A stretch of 64,000 nucleotides of DNA from Bacteroides cutis (GTDB taxonomy: Bacteria > Bacteroidota > Bacteroidia > Bacteroidales > Bacteroidaceae), in assembly GCF_900241005.1 (NCBI RefSeq), contig NZ_OEST01000001.1, forward strand, positions 620,001 to 684,000. The letters run 5' to 3'. This document shows, one piece after another, positions 34,291 through 42,022 of this stretch. The translations under genes and the position numbers were made by a program. The first letter of the stretch is position 1; every line of letters begins with the position of its first letter. The notes beneath the pieces are model-generated. The model was not told the DNA's origin. It saw only the letters and a program-made list of their open reading frames with translations, and searched no databases.

Positions 34291-35466
34291 TTATTGGAAC
34301 GCCGTTTGAATATTACCTTCTTTCTGGTCTTTCAGAGCTTTTTGGTACTCTGCCTCTTTTTCTGCAGGAGTAATGGGCGTAATACTCTGTCCGTCTTTTA
34401 GGTTTTGTACACCTTCGATAACGATCTTTTCACCTGCTTTCAGACCATCTGTTACATAGTAATATTTACCGTCGTTCAGACTGAATACCTTGATTTCTGT
34501 ATTTTTCAGTGTATTGTCGGGTTGCAGAACAAATACGAACTTCTTGTCCTGGATTTCCGTAGTGGCTGATTGAGGGATCATGATTATATCATGTAGCGGG
34601 TTAGGGAATACCACATTACCTGTGCTTCCGCTACGCAGCACATTATGCTTGTTGGGGAAGAGGGCACGCATGGTTACCGAACCGGTAGCCTGGTCGATAA
34701 CTCCGCTAATGGTTTCCACGCGACCACTATCGGCATACATGGTTCCGTCGATGAGTTGTAACTGTACATCCGGCATCTTTTCCAGAATTTGCTTGATGCT
34801 GCCTCCTTCACGAATTTGTGCCAACAGTTGTCTTTCAGTCATGGAGAAATAAGCGAACATTTCAGAAATATCGGCAACCGTAGTCAACGGAGTTGCTGTA
34901 GACGGGCTAACCAAGCTACCTACGCGGTAGGGGATAGTACCTACTACACCATCGCTGGGACTGGTGACACTTGTATATGATAAATTATTTTTAGCATTTA
35001 CCAATTGGGCTTCTGCTTGAGCCAGTTGCGCTTTTGTCTGTGCCAGTTGGTTTTCCGCCATCTGCAAATCATAGTCACTGATAATGTTTTTTTGGTTCAG
35101 TGTACGTTTGTTATTCACGGTGAGTTCCTGTGTATTTACAGCAGCTTTGGCTGTTTCCACAGCAGCTTTAGCTGAATTTACGGCAGCTTGATACTGTACA
35201 GGATCAATACTGAACAAAATTTGTCCTTTACGTACTACAGATCCTTCGTCTACATGTAATTTAGTGATAAAACCACTTACCATCGGGCGGATTTCTACGT
35301 CTTGTTTACCCTTAATAGTAGCCGGATAACTGTTTGTCAAGTTAGCAGTGGTAGTCTCTACTGCAATCACTGCAAATTCGGGTGCTTTACCCATGCTTTT
35401 GTCACCTTGTCCACAACTGCTGAGCAGTGCCAGGCAACATGCCAATAATACTAATCTACTCTTCAT
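34291..35466 (-). CDS. RND efflux periplasmic adaptor lipoprotein (AcrA/MexA family)
   Basis: A 391-residue lipoprotein (signal ending LLSSC). A lipoyl half-motif (EIRPMVSGFITKLHVDEGSV), a helical hairpin rich in AQLAQAEAQL repeats (about 85-170), the second lipoyl half (SPSDGVVGTIPYRVGSLVSP), then beta-barrel and membrane-proximal domains. It bridges pump and channel. It is the first gene of the operon. Its upstream region carries a 16-base perfect inverted repeat, a possible operator. No regulator gene is adjacent. Confidence 0.94.
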   Translation of the reverse strand: MKSRLVLLACCLALLSSCGQGDKSMGKAPEFAVIAVETTTANLTNSYPATIKGKQDVEIRPMVSGFITKLHVDEGSVVRKGQILFSIDPVQYQAAVNSAKAAVETAKAAVNTQELTVNNKRTLNQKNIISDYDLQMAENQLAQTKAQLAQAEAQLVNAKNNLSYTSVTSPSDGVVGTIPYRVGSLVSPSTATPLTTVADISEMFAYFSMTERQLLAQIREGGSIKQILEKMPDVQLQLIDGTMYADSGRVETISGVIDQATGSVTMRALFPNKHNVLRSGSTGNVVFPNPLHDIIMIPQSATTEIQDKKFVFVLQPDNTLKNTEIKVFSLNDGKYYYVTDGLKAGEKIVIEGVQNLKDGQSITPITPAEKEAEYQKALKDQKEGNIQTAFQ

Positions 35467-35544
35467 ACTCTTTTTTTATTCTCTGTATATTTTATTCTTG
35501 TTGATTTGAGGGCTTATATGTCAAACATAGTAGAAAAAAGGATA

Positions 35545-35584
35545 GCGGTCGAAAACTAAATAGGAACTTTTAGTTTTCGACCGC
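35545..35584. promoter_or_regulatory. Perfect 16-base inverted repeat between the efflux operon and the Ig-like gene
   Basis: GCGGTCGAAAACTAAA (35545-35560) and TTTAGTTTTCGACCGC (35569-35584) are perfectly complementary with an 8-base loop. The site lies between two divergent genes, so it should not be a terminator for either. It could be an operator for the efflux operon, whose ATG is 79 bases away, or an attenuator hairpin in its leader. The rest of 35467-35757 shows only the -7 box at 35719. Confidence 0.55.
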
Positions 35585-35718
35585 AAAATTATTCTTTTCT
35601 CGGTATATAAGGTATGAACATACCTGTTTTTTAACTATGTTTTATATATACTTCGGACTAAATTGTTGTTTTTTTCCAAAAATACTGTAAAGCATACCGC
35701 TAATTGTCGGATAACCTT

Positions 35719-35726
35719 TATTTTTG
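35719..35726 (+). promoter_or_regulatory. -7 promoter box for the Ig-like lipoprotein gene
   Basis: TATTTTTG, a TAnnTTTG match. Transcription from about 35732 would allow the ATG at 35758 but not starts before the box. Confidence 0.45.
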
Positions 35727-35757
35727 CAACATGTTACATTGTAAACATCATAATAAG

Positions 35758-37704
35758 ATGAAACCGCTTTTTCACCGGTTATTGGGAGCAGTTGCCATAG
35801 TAGCTGTTTTGTATTCCTGTGCCAGTATAGGTCGTTTGGAAGGAGGACCTATTGACGAGACACCTCCCCGTTTTGTTGCGGGTTCCCCGTTGCCCGGCGC
35901 ACTTCATAATAAAAAGAAGAAAATAGTAATCGAGTTTGATGAGTTTATCAAGTTGGATAAAGCTAATGAAAAGGTGGTTATTTCCCCTCCTCAGGTGCAG
36001 CAGCCTGAGATAAAGTCTAATGGTAAGAAAGTGGTTATCACTTTACAGGATACTCTGAAGACGAATACTACTTATACTGTAGATTTCGCGGATGCTATTC
36101 AGGATAATAACGAGGGAAATCCGTTGGAAGCTTTTACATATACCTTTTCTACCGGTGCGGAACTTGATTCGATGGCTATAGCCGGTACATTACTCGAAGC
36201 GTCTAATTTGGAACCGGTAAAAGGAATGTTGGTAGGATTACATGCCAATCTAGCAGATTCTGCATTTACCACACTGCCTTTTGATCGTGTAGGACGGACG
36301 GATAGCCGTGGTCAGTTCTCTATACGTGGTGTGGCTCCCGGTAAATATCGTATTTATGCATTGAAGGATGCGGATCAGAATTTTTATTTTTCACAACCGA
36401 CTGAAGTTATCGCTTTCAATGATTCTCTTATCATTCCTTCTATGGAAGAACGCGTAAGGCAAGACACGCTCTGGAAAGATTCTTTAACTATAGATACTAT
36501 CATGGAACGTAAGTACACGTACTTCCTTCCCGATAATGTGATGTTGCGTTGTTTCAAGGAACAGATATTCTCTCAGCGTTTGTTGAAAACCGAGCGTCTT
36601 ACCCCTCAAAAGTTTTCTATCTATTTTTCGGCTCCGGCAGATAGTCTGCCTTTATTAAAAGGGTTGAATTTTGATGAAAAGGATGCCTTTGTTGTGGAAC
36701 AAACCACAGGACGGAATGACACTATACACTATTGGATAAAAGATTCTTTGCTTTATCAACAGGATACATTGAAAGTAAACCTTACTTATTTATATACAGA
36801 TAGTTTGAAGCAATTATCTCCGCGTACCGATACTCTGAAGTTCGTTTCAAAAGTAAGTTATAAGAAACTGAAGGAAAAGGAACAAGAAGAATTGGAGAAG
36901 AAGTTGAAGGAGCAGAAAAAGAAGAAAAAGAAGAGAGATGCCGAGGAACCGGAGCAACCTCCTTTCCTTGCCATGGATGTGTATGCACCTTCTGCTATGG
37001 ATGTATATGATTATATAACATTGACTTTTACTGAGCCTATTGCTCATTATAACGATACGGCTTTACATGTGCGGCATAAAGTGGATTCTTTATGGCAAGA
37101 TATACCGTTTGATTTTGTACGGGATTCGCTGGATTTGAAACGCTATAATCTATATGCCGACTGGAAACCCGGTGAAAGTTATGCTTTTGAGGTAGACTCT
37201 ATGGCTTTTCATGGGTTATATGGTATGTTTACCGATAAGGTAAAGAAAGAGTTTAAGGTGAAGAACTTGGAAGAATACGGACAGATCTTCTTTAATATAA
37301 CGGGAGCGGACTCTGTGGCTTTCGTCGATTTGTTGGATCCTCAGGACAAAGTGGTACGGACGGTTCCTGTTGTCGATGGGAAAGCGGATTTCTACTTTTT
37401 AAATCCGGGTAAGTACGGAGCTCGCTTGGTTAATGACACAAATGGGAATGGTGTATGGGATACTGGTGATTACGTCAACAAACGCCAGCCGGAAATGGTT
37501 TATTATTATCCGCAGGTGTTGGAGTTTAAGGCTAATTTTGATTTAGTGCAAGATTGGGATGTGAAAGCCAAGCCGCTTGATAAACAAAAACCGGATGAAC
37601 TAAAAAAACAAAAACCAGATGAAGACAAGAAAAAGAACAAGAATAGCAACAATAGGAATAATAACAGCAGTAGTCGCAATAGTGGCAGAGGTTATAGCTA
37701 TTAA
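35758..37704 (+). CDS. Ig-like domain lipoprotein of unknown role
   Basis: A 648-residue protein. The ATG at 35758 opens a lipoprotein signal (MKPLFHRLLGAVAIVAVLYSC); an ATG at 35731 is an alternative. GGPIDETPPRFVAGSPLPGA introduces an SbsA-like Ig domain (about 25-140), a combination found in a Bacteroidota lipoprotein family without known function. A carboxypeptidase-regulatory-like segment (TDSRGQFSIRGVAPGKYRIY) follows at about 180. A Lys/Glu-rich stretch (about 375-405) is probably a coiled coil. The last 45 residues are low-complexity Lys/Asn/Ser. That tail overlaps the start of the next gene. A role in the cell envelope is likely; anything more would be a guess. Confidence 0.8.
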   Translation: MKPLFHRLLGAVAIVAVLYSCASIGRLEGGPIDETPPRFVAGSPLPGALHNKKKKIVIEFDEFIKLDKANEKVVISPPQVQQPEIKSNGKKVVITLQDTLKTNTTYTVDFADAIQDNNEGNPLEAFTYTFSTGAELDSMAIAGTLLEASNLEPVKGMLVGLHANLADSAFTTLPFDRVGRTDSRGQFSIRGVAPGKYRIYALKDADQNFYFSQPTEVIAFNDSLIIPSMEERVRQDTLWKDSLTIDTIMERKYTYFLPDNVMLRCFKEQIFSQRLLKTERLTPQKFSIYFSAPADSLPLLKGLNFDEKDAFVVEQTTGRNDTIHYWIKDSLLYQQDTLKVNLTYLYTDSLKQLSPRTDTLKFVSKVSYKKLKEKEQEELEKKLKEQKKKKKKRDAEEPEQPPFLAMDVYAPSAMDVYDYITLTFTEPIAHYNDTALHVRHKVDSLWQDIPFDFVRDSLDLKRYNLYADWKPGESYAFEVDSMAFHGLYGMFTDKVKKEFKVKNLEEYGQIFFNITGADSVAFVDLLDPQDKVVRTVPVVDGKADFYFLNPGKYGARLVNDTNGNGVWDTGDYVNKRQPEMVYYYPQVLEFKANFDLVQDWDVKAKPLDKQKPDELKKQKPDEDKKKNKNSNNRNNNSSSRNSGRGYSY

Positions 37705-38527
37705 ACAAAAAAGAATATTCGCTCTATGTTTACTGGTGGGGTTTATTACTCTGGCTAGTCCTTCTTCTGCCCAAGCACAGTGTACGGCAGAGAATACAGC
37801 CTTTAAGTCGGGTGAACATGTCATGTATGACTTATATTTCAACTGGAAGTTTATTTGGAAGAAGGTGGGACTTGCCAGTTTGACAACAAATGCCACTACC
37901 TACCATTCCAAACCTGCCTATCGCTTTAATCTCCTTTCCGTGGGTAGTAAGAAGACTGATTTCTTTTTTAGAATGAGGGATACTTTGACATGCTATGTCA
38001 GTGATAAACTCGAACCTCTTTATTTCAGGAAAGCTGCTGAAGAAGGTAAACGCTATACGGTGGATGAGGCTTGGTTTTCCTATAACGATGGTAAATCGAT
38101 TGTGAAACAGAAACGAACTTGGCGTGATGGAACTATTCAGGAAATGGAATATAGCGACACCCGTTGTATTTTTGATATGTTGAGTATCCTTGCCCAGGCG
38201 CGTTCTTACAACCCCAATGATTATAAAGTGGGCGATCGTATTCTTTTTCCGATGGCAACAGGTCGTAGAGTAGAAGAACAGACTCTTATTTATCGTGGGA
38301 AGGAAGAGATAAAAGCTAATAATGATACGATTTATCGTTGTTTGGTATTCTCTTTTGTGGAATACAAAAAGGGGAAGGAGAAAGAAGTCATCACATTCTA
38401 TATATCCGATGACAAAAACCACCTTCCCATACGATTGGATATGTATCTAAATTTCGGTTCGGCGAAAGCTTTCTTGAAAAGTGTAAGAGGTAATCGCTAT
38501 CCGATGGCCTCTATTGTTACAAAGTAA
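37619..38527 (+). CDS. DUF3108 domain protein, exported
   Basis: A protein of up to 302 residues. FKSGEHVMYDLYFNWKFIWKKVGLASL and RMRDTLTCYVSDKLEPLYF match the start of DUF3108, an exported domain of unknown function. The signal peptide is IFALCLLVGFITLASPSSAQA. The start is unclear: the ATG at 37619 lies 86 bases inside the preceding gene and would add a second hydrophobic stretch, while an in-frame GTG at 37682 gives an ordinary signal peptide with 23 bases of overlap. Either way the two genes are coupled. The 3' end overlaps the convergent thioesterase gene by 11 bases. Confidence 0.85.
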   Translation: MKTRKRTRIATIGIITAVVAIVAEVIAIKQKRIFALCLLVGFITLASPSSAQAQCTAENTAFKSGEHVMYDLYFNWKFIWKKVGLASLTTNATTYHSKPAYRFNLLSVGSKKTDFFFRMRDTLTCYVSDKLEPLYFRKAAEEGKRYTVDEAWFSYNDGKSIVKQKRTWRDGTIQEMEYSDTRCIFDMLSILAQARSYNPNDYKVGDRILFPMATGRRVEEQTLIYRGKEEIKANNDTIYRCLVFSFVEYKKGKEKEVITFYISDDKNHLPIRLDMYLNFGSAKAFLKSVRGNRYPMASIVTK

Positions 38528-38921
38528 ATGGAAGAGTGTCTCCTTTTCTAAATACGCTGGACTCGAATGTAGCGATTAGCTCTCCTTTTTGATTGGTGAT
38601 GTCTATCTGATAATATCCGGTACTGCGCCCAGCGTAACGCTCGCGTGCTTCGGCATACAGTATGTCACCTGGTCCACTACTACGTAGAAAAGTGATATTG
38701 GAGGAAAGTGAGAAGGCCAGTGCTCCATGTGAATTAGCGGCTGCTGCCAGTGCAAGATCTGCTAGAGTGAAGAGTGCTCCTCCTTGAGTACGGTGTCCTG
38801 CATTGAGATGTTCTTCTTTAATAAGAAGGGATGCTTTGCTATATCCTTCTTTTATTTCCAGTAATTCTACACCGACTTTATCGGCAAAAAGATCTTTTTT
38901 GAAAAACTCTTGTGGGGTCAT
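38517..38921 (-). CDS. Hotdog-fold thioesterase, PaaI family
   Basis: A 134-residue single hotdog domain. LNAGHRTQGGALFTLADLALAAAANS contains the family motif (N..G..hGG.lftLaD.a.a.A.n), with the catalytic Asp in LADLA. SSNITFLRSSGPGDILYAEA forms the second half. PaaI-type enzymes hydrolyse phenylacetyl-CoA derivatives or other acyl-CoA esters. No phenylacetate genes are nearby, so the substrate is unknown. It has its own -7 box at 38984. Confidence 0.9.
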   Translation of the reverse strand: MTPQEFFKKDLFADKVGVELLEIKEGYSKASLLIKEEHLNAGHRTQGGALFTLADLALAAAANSHGALAFSLSSNITFLRSSGPGDILYAEARERYAGRSTGYYQIDITNQKGELIATFESSVFRKGDTLPFTL

Positions 38922-38983
38922 GATATTTGATAATTAATGTTTAATGATCGGTGATAGAAGACTAAAATAGCTGTTTTTGAACG

Positions 38984-38991
38984 CAAATGTA
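38984..38991 (-). promoter_or_regulatory. -7 promoter box for the thioesterase gene
   Basis: The minus strand reads TACATTTG (TAnnTTTG), about 62 bases before the ATG at 38921. Confidence 0.4.
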
Positions 38992-39045
38992 ATATTTTAG
39001 CTTTTAATTGGATGATTTATGAGGGTCTTTTTAGTTTAAGAGCGT

Positions 39046-39053
39046 TACATTTG
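39046..39053 (+). promoter_or_regulatory. -7 promoter box for the GH88-sulfatase operon
   Basis: TACATTTG (TAnnTTTG), 43 bases before the GH88 ATG. No -33 TTTG at the right distance. I did not find the susC-type palindrome here. Confidence 0.4.
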
Positions 39054-39096
39054 CCCGTGAAAAATCATAAAATATTTAATAAATAAATCCTTTATT

Positions 39097-40299
39097 ATGA
39101 AAACAGTTCTCACTACGTTGGGAGTCTCCCTTCTTATTTTTGCGGGTTGCGCAGGACAAAAGCAAACCGAAAATAATTTTATCCAGGAAAACATTGATAA
39201 TGCAGTGGCTCAGAACACAATTCAGACAGACATTATTGAAAAATCCGGCAAAGTTCTTAATCCGCGAACAATCAATGCGGATGGTAGTATTCATTATATA
39301 TCTATCGAAGACTGGTGCTCTGGTTTCTACCCTGGAAGCATGTGGTACATGTACGAACTGACAGGTGACAAGAAATGGTTGCCATTGGCTGAAAAGTATA
39401 CAGAAGCTTTGGATTCTGTGCAGTATTTAACTTGGCATCACGATGTAGGTTTCATGATTGGTTGTAGTTATTTGAATGGATATCGTTTTGCTAATAAAGA
39501 AGTATACAAACCGGTTATCATACAGACAGCTAAATCACTGTCTACTCGTTTCCGTCCCGGAGCAGGTGTCATTCAATCTTGGGACGCTGATAAAGGTTGG
39601 CAAGGTACACGTGGTTGGAAGTGTCCCGTTATCATTGATAATATGATGAATCTTGAGTTGTTGTTCGAAGCAACCAGACTTTCCGGTGACTCCACCTTTT
39701 ATAATATAGCAACGAAACATGCTGATACTACTATGGCAAACCACTTCCGTGCTGACAACAGTTGTTATCATGTAGTGGACTATGATCCCGAAACCGGTGA
39801 GGTTCGTAAAAAACAAACAGCGCAAGGGTATGCTGACGAATCTGCATGGGCTCGTGGGCAAGCATGGGCTTTATATGGTTATACTATGTGTTATCGCTAT
39901 ACTCATGATCAAAAATATTTGGATCAGGCAGAAAAAGTATACAATTTTATCTTCAACAATAAAAATCTTCCTGAAGATCTCGTTCCATATTGGGATTATG
40001 ATGCTCCCAACATTCCGAATGAACCTCGTGATGCGTCTTCGGCAGCATGTACCGCATCTGCTCTTTATGAGTTGAGTACTTATATTCCGGGTAAAGGTTA
40101 TAAGGAGACTGCCGATAAAATCATGGAAAGTCTTGCAACGCCTGCATACCGTGCTGAAGTGGGTACTAATGGCAACTTTATCCTGATGCATTCCGTAGGT
40201 AGCATTCCCCACAATGCCGAAATTGATGTTCCTTTGAATTATGCGGATTATTACTTCCTGGAAGGTTTGAAGCGTAAAAGAGACTTGGAGAAAAAATGA
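39097..40299 (+). CDS. GH88 unsaturated glucuronyl hydrolase, lipoprotein
   Basis: A 400-residue (alpha/alpha)6-barrel enzyme with a lipoprotein signal (LLIFAGC). The two Asp residues known from Bacillus UGL are visible: Asp116 in WHHDVGFMIG and Asp181 in VIIDNMMNLELLF. ADESAWARGQAWALYGY and DASSAACTASALYEL are further family landmarks. GH88 hydrates the 4,5-unsaturated uronic acid left at the end of lyase products and so releases the amino sugar. It is the biochemical partner of the PL8 lyases at the left of the window. Its stop codon overlaps the start of the sulfatase gene (ATGA), so the two are translationally coupled. Confidence 0.95.
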   Translation: MKTVLTTLGVSLLIFAGCAGQKQTENNFIQENIDNAVAQNTIQTDIIEKSGKVLNPRTINADGSIHYISIEDWCSGFYPGSMWYMYELTGDKKWLPLAEKYTEALDSVQYLTWHHDVGFMIGCSYLNGYRFANKEVYKPVIIQTAKSLSTRFRPGAGVIQSWDADKGWQGTRGWKCPVIIDNMMNLELLFEATRLSGDSTFYNIATKHADTTMANHFRADNSCYHVVDYDPETGEVRKKQTAQGYADESAWARGQAWALYGYTMCYRYTHDQKYLDQAEKVYNFIFNNKNLPEDLVPYWDYDAPNIPNEPRDASSAACTASALYELSTYIPGKGYKETADKIMESLATPAYRAEVGTNGNFILMHSVGSIPHNAEIDVPLNYADYYFLEGLKRKRDLEKK

Positions 40300-41846
40300 G
40301 AAATCAGTTTAATCTTTTGTTAAGTGGTTTAGGTTTGTTCGCCTTGCAGGGGTGTAAAGCCCCTCAGGCAGAACAGGCGCAACAACCGAATGTGATATAT
40401 GTCTTTCCGGATCAGTTCCGTAACCAGGCTATGGAGTTTTGGGGACAGGAAGGATTTAGGGATAAGGTGAACTTTCGCAACGATCCGGTACACACTCCCC
40501 GTCTGAACGATTTTGCCAGAGAATCTGTTGTCTTGACCTCTGTGATGAGCAACTGTCCATTGAGTAGCCCTCACCGTGGTTCTTTGCTCACCGGAATGTA
40601 TCCTAACAAGAGTGGTGTTCCATTGAACTGTAATTCAGACCGTCCTATCAGTTCTTTACGTGAAGATGTTGAGTGTGTGGGTGACGTTTTCAGTAAAGCC
40701 GGATATGATTGTGCCTACTTTGGTAAACTACATGCTGACTTTCCGACTCCCAACGACCCTCAACGTCCGGGACAATACGTAGAAGACCGTATTCCTGCAT
40801 GGGATGCCTATACACCGAAGGAACGCCGTCATGGATTTAATTACTGGTATTCTTACGGGACGTTCGATGAACATAAAAATCCCCATTATTGGGATACGGA
40901 TGGTAATCGACATGATCCGCATGAATGGTCTCCGTTGTGGGAAGCCGGTAAGGTGGTTTCTTATTTAAAGAACGAAGATAATGTGCGTGATCCGAAGAAA
41001 CCATTTTTTATTATGGTAGGAATGAATCCTCCTCATAGTCCTTATCGTTCTTTGGATGACTGTATGGAGGAAGATTTTAATTTGTACAAAGACCAGCCTT
41101 TGGATAGTTTGCTCGTTCGTCCGAATGCCGATCCCAAAATGGAGAAAGCAGAAAGTGTACGCTACTATTTCGCTTCTGTTACGGGAGTCGATCGTGCTTT
41201 CGGTAAAATACTTGATGCTTTGAAAGAACTTGGGCTGGATAAGAATACAATTGTAGTCTTTGCATCCGACCATGGAGAAACCATGTGTAGCCAGCGTACG
41301 AATGATCCGAAGAATTCACCGTACTCCGAGTCCATGAATACTCCTTTCCTGGTACGTTATCCTGATAAGCTGAAACCTCGTGTAGATAATCTTATGATGT
41401 CTTCACCGGACATTATGCCTACTTTGTTAGGTTTGGCAGGCTTATCCGATTCTATTCCTTCGGAAGTACAAGGACGTAACTATGCACCACTTTTCTTCGA
41501 TGAAAAGGCAGAAATTGTGCGCCCGACCGGTGCCCTTTATATTCAAAACTTGGATGGAGAAAGAGAAGCTGATGGCAAAATTCATTCTTATTTCCCGTCA
41601 TCTCGTGGTTTCAAGTCGGCTCGCTATACATTGGCACTCTACATTGATCGTAAAGACCATAAGCTTGTAAGAAGCCTGTTGTTTGATGACGAAAAAGACC
41701 CGTATCAGATGAATAATCTTCCTTTGGAGCAAAACAGGGAGGTAGTGCAGGAACTGTGTACTGAGATGGGAAAAGTTCTCAAGGAGATTGATGATCCTTG
41801 GTATAAAGAAGGTATTCTGGCTGATATGATACCTTATGAAAAATAA
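40296..41846 (+). CDS. Family S1 sulfatase, serine-type, coupled to GH88
   Basis: A 516-residue lipoprotein (signal ending ALQGC at 20). The formylglycine motif is SSPHR (Ser90), followed by GSLLTGMYP. VIYVFPDQFRNQ replaces the usual double-Asp calcium motif by Asp-Gln (39-40), a feature of some S1 subfamilies. GKLHADFP, MNPPHSPY and ASDHGE complete the active site. In B. thetaiotaomicron a sulfatase beside GH88 in the chondroitin locus acts on GalNAc 4-sulfate, as I remember it, so the same specificity is plausible. A hairpin terminator follows at 41895. Confidence 0.93.
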   Translation: MRNQFNLLLSGLGLFALQGCKAPQAEQAQQPNVIYVFPDQFRNQAMEFWGQEGFRDKVNFRNDPVHTPRLNDFARESVVLTSVMSNCPLSSPHRGSLLTGMYPNKSGVPLNCNSDRPISSLREDVECVGDVFSKAGYDCAYFGKLHADFPTPNDPQRPGQYVEDRIPAWDAYTPKERRHGFNYWYSYGTFDEHKNPHYWDTDGNRHDPHEWSPLWEAGKVVSYLKNEDNVRDPKKPFFIMVGMNPPHSPYRSLDDCMEEDFNLYKDQPLDSLLVRPNADPKMEKAESVRYYFASVTGVDRAFGKILDALKELGLDKNTIVVFASDHGETMCSQRTNDPKNSPYSESMNTPFLVRYPDKLKPRVDNLMMSSPDIMPTLLGLAGLSDSIPSEVQGRNYAPLFFDEKAEIVRPTGALYIQNLDGEREADGKIHSYFPSSRGFKSARYTLALYIDRKDHKLVRSLLFDDEKDPYQMNNLPLEQNREVVQELCTEMGKVLKEIDDPWYKEGILADMIPYEK

Positions 41847-41894
41847 ACGGGTAATTGCGGTATACTCAGTTCTCATACTGGATTAATAAATTGG

Positions 41895-41928
41895 AAAGGA
41901 CACTTTTGTAAAGAAGTGTCCTTTTTGT
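41895..41928 (+). terminator. Rho-independent terminator after the GH88-sulfatase operon
   Basis: AAAGGACACTT (41895-41905) pairs perfectly with AAGTGTCCTTT (41914-41924), and the run of T continues to 41925. Confidence 0.75.
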
Positions 41929-42022
41929 TTCTCTAACCTCAGTTCCTAATTAACAGTGAACTAACAGATAAAGTTAATTGTTCTATCTTTCTCACATCCC
42001 TATTAAAATCCAAACGAGAAAG

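Noticed and set aside
37832..38422. 196-residue open frame opposite the DUF3108 gene
   Set aside because: Antisense to a conserved gene, with no leader or family motif.
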